This document shows positions 7,266-8,843 of a DNA stretch of 8,843 bases, piece by piece. The stretch is from the NCBI GenBank assembly GCA_903881065.1, contig CAIRRW010000164.1:1-8843 (forward strand). Reading direction: 5' to 3'. Each line of letters opens with the position of its first letter. The first letter of the stretch is position 1. This stretch comes from an uncultured Bacteroidota bacterium (GTDB lineage: Bacteria > Bacteroidota > Bacteroidia > 2-12-FULL-35-15). The notes under the pieces are model-generated. The model saw nothing but the letters and a program-made list of their open reading frames with translations. It made no database searches and was not told the DNA's origin. Both the position numbers and the translations under genes were made by a program.

Positions 7266-8516
7266 TCACTCCGCCCTCAGCGCCTCCACCGGATGCACCG
7301 CCACTGCCCTTCTTGCAGGTATTAATCCTGCCAGCGCACCTGCCACTACCAGCACCGACAATGCTATCAATGCAGCTTTCAAATCTACAGAAGGATTTTT
7401 AAACATCGGCACACCCGCTCCCACCAGTTTATTTATCAGTTCAAGCAATCCTATTCCGAATACCAGTCCGAAGTAGCCTGCCATCAGCGTCAGAAATACC
7501 GACTCCAGTATTATCTGCCCTACAACTATCGAAGGAGTAGCACCCAGCGCACGTTTCACACCTATCTCCTTTGTTCTTTCTTTTACAATAATAAGCATAA
7601 TATTACTAATTCCGATAACGCCTGCTATCAGCGTACCTATCCCTACAAACCATACCAGCGCATTGATGCCGACAAATAAACCATTCACTTTATTAAATTG
7701 TTTTTCCATGTTCCAATGCCCTATTGCCTGTTCATCGTCCGCTGCTATTTTATGACGCTCCTTCACCAATGCCATCACCTTCTTTTCCGCATCCGAAGCC
7801 GGAATCCCCTTTTTAGCAGATATCGCAAACCAGCCAACAATATCTCCGCAGTTAAAAGCATTCTGAAATGAAGGAAACGGAACCTGTATCCGTTGCGCCT
7901 GTTGCCGCGCATCACCGCCATTTCCCATCGTCGTGGTCACACCTATCACCTGAAAATAAACTCCGCTAATCAATATATAATCACCTATCGGATTTTCGTC
8001 AGCGCGAAACAATACTTCCTTCACCCGCGACCCGATAACACATACCTTCCGCTTCTCCCTCACATCATTCTCATTCAGGAAACGACCCTGCACCACCCGT
8101 ATTTCCTGTATATCACTTATGTTAGGGTACACGCCGCCAATCTCGAAGTTGCCCGTCTTCAAGCCCCGTATCGCATTGTTGCTGCCTCTGTATCCGCCCA
8201 TTTGTATCTGCGGCGACACCACAGCAAGCTCCTTCATCTGCTGCAGAACCATCACATCTGCATTATTAAAGTTATAATTCCGCCCCGGTTTCATTCCTTT
8301 ATACGCTTTAGTAGTCGTCTGTGCCCACATAAAAAAACTATTCGTGGCACTCCCCCTGAAATCCGACATCACCCCATTCTTCAGTCCGTTGCCCGCACCA
8401 AGCATTATCACCAGCATAAATATTCCCCAGCCTACACCAAGCGATGTAAGAAAGGTGCGCAACTTATTCTTCTTTATCGTTGCGAATATTTCCTGCCAGT
8501 TATCTAAATCGAACAT
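7266..8516 (-). CDS. MacB/FtsX-family ABC transporter permease without ATPase domain
   Basis: This 416-residue inner-membrane protein has the MacB topology: a cytoplasmic N-terminus, TM1 (about 20-41), a large periplasmic domain (about 42-280), then TM2 (about 281-309), TM3 (332-358) and TM4 (381-402). The N-terminus (MFDLDNWQEI, then KKNKLRTFLTSLGVGWGIFM) is the usual start of Bacteroidota members. The periplasmic domain contains VVQGRFLNENDVREKRKVCV and ISGVYFQVIGV, typical of the MacB core domain. The FtsX signature VKERTKEIGVKRALGATPS (311-329) is the coupling segment to the ATPase, and the protein ends in PARRAVAVHPVEALRAE. E. coli MacB is about 650 residues because its nucleotide-binding domain is fused in front; here that domain is absent and no ATPase gene lies in the window. 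It probably works with adaptor 2 and the TolC-like channel as a mechanotransmission-type exporter. The substrate is unknown. Sampled stretches look richer in GC than the tolC-like gene. Confidence 0.92.
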   Translation of the reverse strand: MFDLDNWQEIFATIKKNKLRTFLTSLGVGWGIFMLVIMLGAGNGLKNGVMSDFRGSATNSFFMWAQTTTKAYKGMKPGRNYNFNNADVMVLQQMKELAVVSPQIQMGGYRGSNNAIRGLKTGNFEIGGVYPNISDIQEIRVVQGRFLNENDVREKRKVCVIGSRVKEVLFRADENPIGDYILISGVYFQVIGVTTTMGNGGDARQQAQRIQVPFPSFQNAFNCGDIVGWFAISAKKGIPASDAEKKVMALVKERHKIAADDEQAIGHWNMEKQFNKVNGLFVGINALVWFVGIGTLIAGVIGISNIMLIIVKERTKEIGVKRALGATPSIVVGQIILESVFLTLMAGYFGLVFGIGLLELINKLVGAGVPMFKNPSVDLKAALIALSVLVVAGALAGLIPARRAVAVHPVEALRAE

Positions 8517-8534
8517 CTTTGTTTTTAATAACTA

Positions 8535-8542
8535 CAAAAATA
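8535..8542 (-). promoter_or_regulatory. Candidate -7 box for the permease gene
   Basis: The - strand reads TATTTTTG, a full match to the Bacteroidota TAnnTTTG box, 18 bases ahead of the ATG. This would give a leader of roughly 12 bases. About 19 bases upstream only AGTG is found where TTTG is expected, so the upstream half is weak. A 7-bp inverted repeat (8552-8569) lies between the two positions and could be an operator or chance. Confidence 0.3.
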
Positions 8543-8551
8543 GTTTAAATA

Positions 8552-8578
8552 CTTCGGTTTTCACTGAAGCATTTTTTT
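8552..8578 (+). terminator. Hairpin with T-run, terminator-like on the + strand
   Basis: CTTCGGT (8552-8558), a 4-base loop, and ACTGAAG (8563-8569) form a 7-bp stem with one G-U pair, followed after two bases by seven T (8572-8578). This is the shape of a weak intrinsic terminator for rightward transcription. No + strand gene precedes it; it would end antisense transcripts running out of the permease region. It could equally be an operator in the permease promoter. Confidence 0.3.
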
Positions 8579-8843
8579 AGTGGATGATACATGGGATGGA
8601 CAGGAAATTAATTCAACTAATTTGTCTTCGACTTCGCTTGAAGTAACTAGGCCTGTATTCTCAATGGGGGCTGGTAAAAAACACTAACTAGCAATCCTCA
8701 TAAAGTTTTTAATAAATTGTAATGACAACTTACTTATCCTAAATATCAGGAAGCCTCATCAAACGACTCATTGCCTTATATTCGAGATATCAAAATTATT
8801 TTTTAATTTGATTGATGTGTTAAAAAAATGAAAACTGGGAGTC

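Larger units (their letters stand above)
8517..8843. other. Non-coding region upstream of the permease
   Basis: I see no credible gene in these 327 bases. + strand frames are broken within about 20 codons. The region contains the candidate permease promoter, a hairpin plus T-run (8552-8578), and a small inverted repeat ACTTC-GCTT-GAAGT (8631-8644) inside TCTTCGACTTCGCTTGAAG. An ATG at 8828 opens five codons on the + strand before the window ends, too short to judge. No tRNA or riboswitch structure was recognised. The expected ABC ATPase gene is not here. Confidence 0.6.

Noticed and set aside
7893..8507. Open frame of 204 codons on the + strand
   Set aside because: It lies wholly antisense to the well-supported permease gene, has a His/Ile/Arg/Tyr-rich composition with no recognisable motif, and is best explained as a by-product of the permease codons.
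8791..8798. TAATTTTG on the - strand as a second distant promoter box for the permease
   Set aside because: It fits TAnnTTTG, but no TTTG lies at the right distance, the region is very AT-rich, and it would imply a leader of about 270 bases.
8828..8843. ATG with five codons on the + strand at the window edge, preceded by a near-match TTAATTTG (8803-8810)
   Set aside because: Five codons cannot be judged, the box has one mismatch, and there is no TTTG at the right distance upstream. It could be a gene start, but the window does not support it.

Overview
The window looks like the chromosome of a member of the Bacteroidota. The evidence is the AT-rich, Lys/Asn/Ile-rich coding sequence, the lack of Shine-Dalgarno sites at the starts, a promoter-like TTTG / TAnnTTTG pair upstream of the outer-membrane gene, and a MacB-type permease made as a stand-alone membrane protein with an N-terminus typical of that phylum. 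No ribosomal RNA, tRNA, insertion sequence, phage gene or CRISPR array was seen.

Layout. The + strand carries only the 3' end of radA (1-439). Everything else is on the - strand. Read in the direction of transcription (right to left) it runs: a 5' non-coding region (8517-8843); a MacB/FtsX-type ABC permease without its own ATPase domain (8516-7266); a 126-base spacer with a GC-rich palindromic repeat; a HlyD/MacA-type adaptor, called adaptor 2 (7139-6030); a UPF1/IGHMBP2-like superfamily 1 helicase starting 6 bases later (6023-4092); an 87-base spacer with a good promoter candidate; a TolC-like outer-membrane efflux protein (4004-2553); a second MacA-type adaptor, adaptor 1 (2537-1170); and tsaB, starting with GTG 3 bases after adaptor 1 (1166-441). 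tsaB and radA meet tail to tail with one base between their stop codons.

How the genes fit together. Permease, two adaptors and the TolC-like channel are the parts of a MacAB-TolC-type tripartite efflux pump. The missing part is the nucleotide-binding protein, which must be encoded outside the window. Both adaptors keep the hairpin-tip motif R-x3-L-x6-S that docks onto TolC-type channels, but their hairpins differ in length. Two housekeeping-type genes sit inside or at the end of the efflux block: the helicase, tightly joined to adaptor 2, and tsaB (tRNA t6A synthesis), tightly joined to adaptor 1. The most plausible reading is two transcription units, permease-adaptor 2-helicase and tolC-adaptor 1-tsaB, the second with its own promoter.

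I did not find a clearly new system. The points most worth a second look are the helicase embedded in the efflux cluster, the two non-equivalent adaptors with a lone permease, the possibly leaderless tolC transcript, and the palindromic intergenic repeat.
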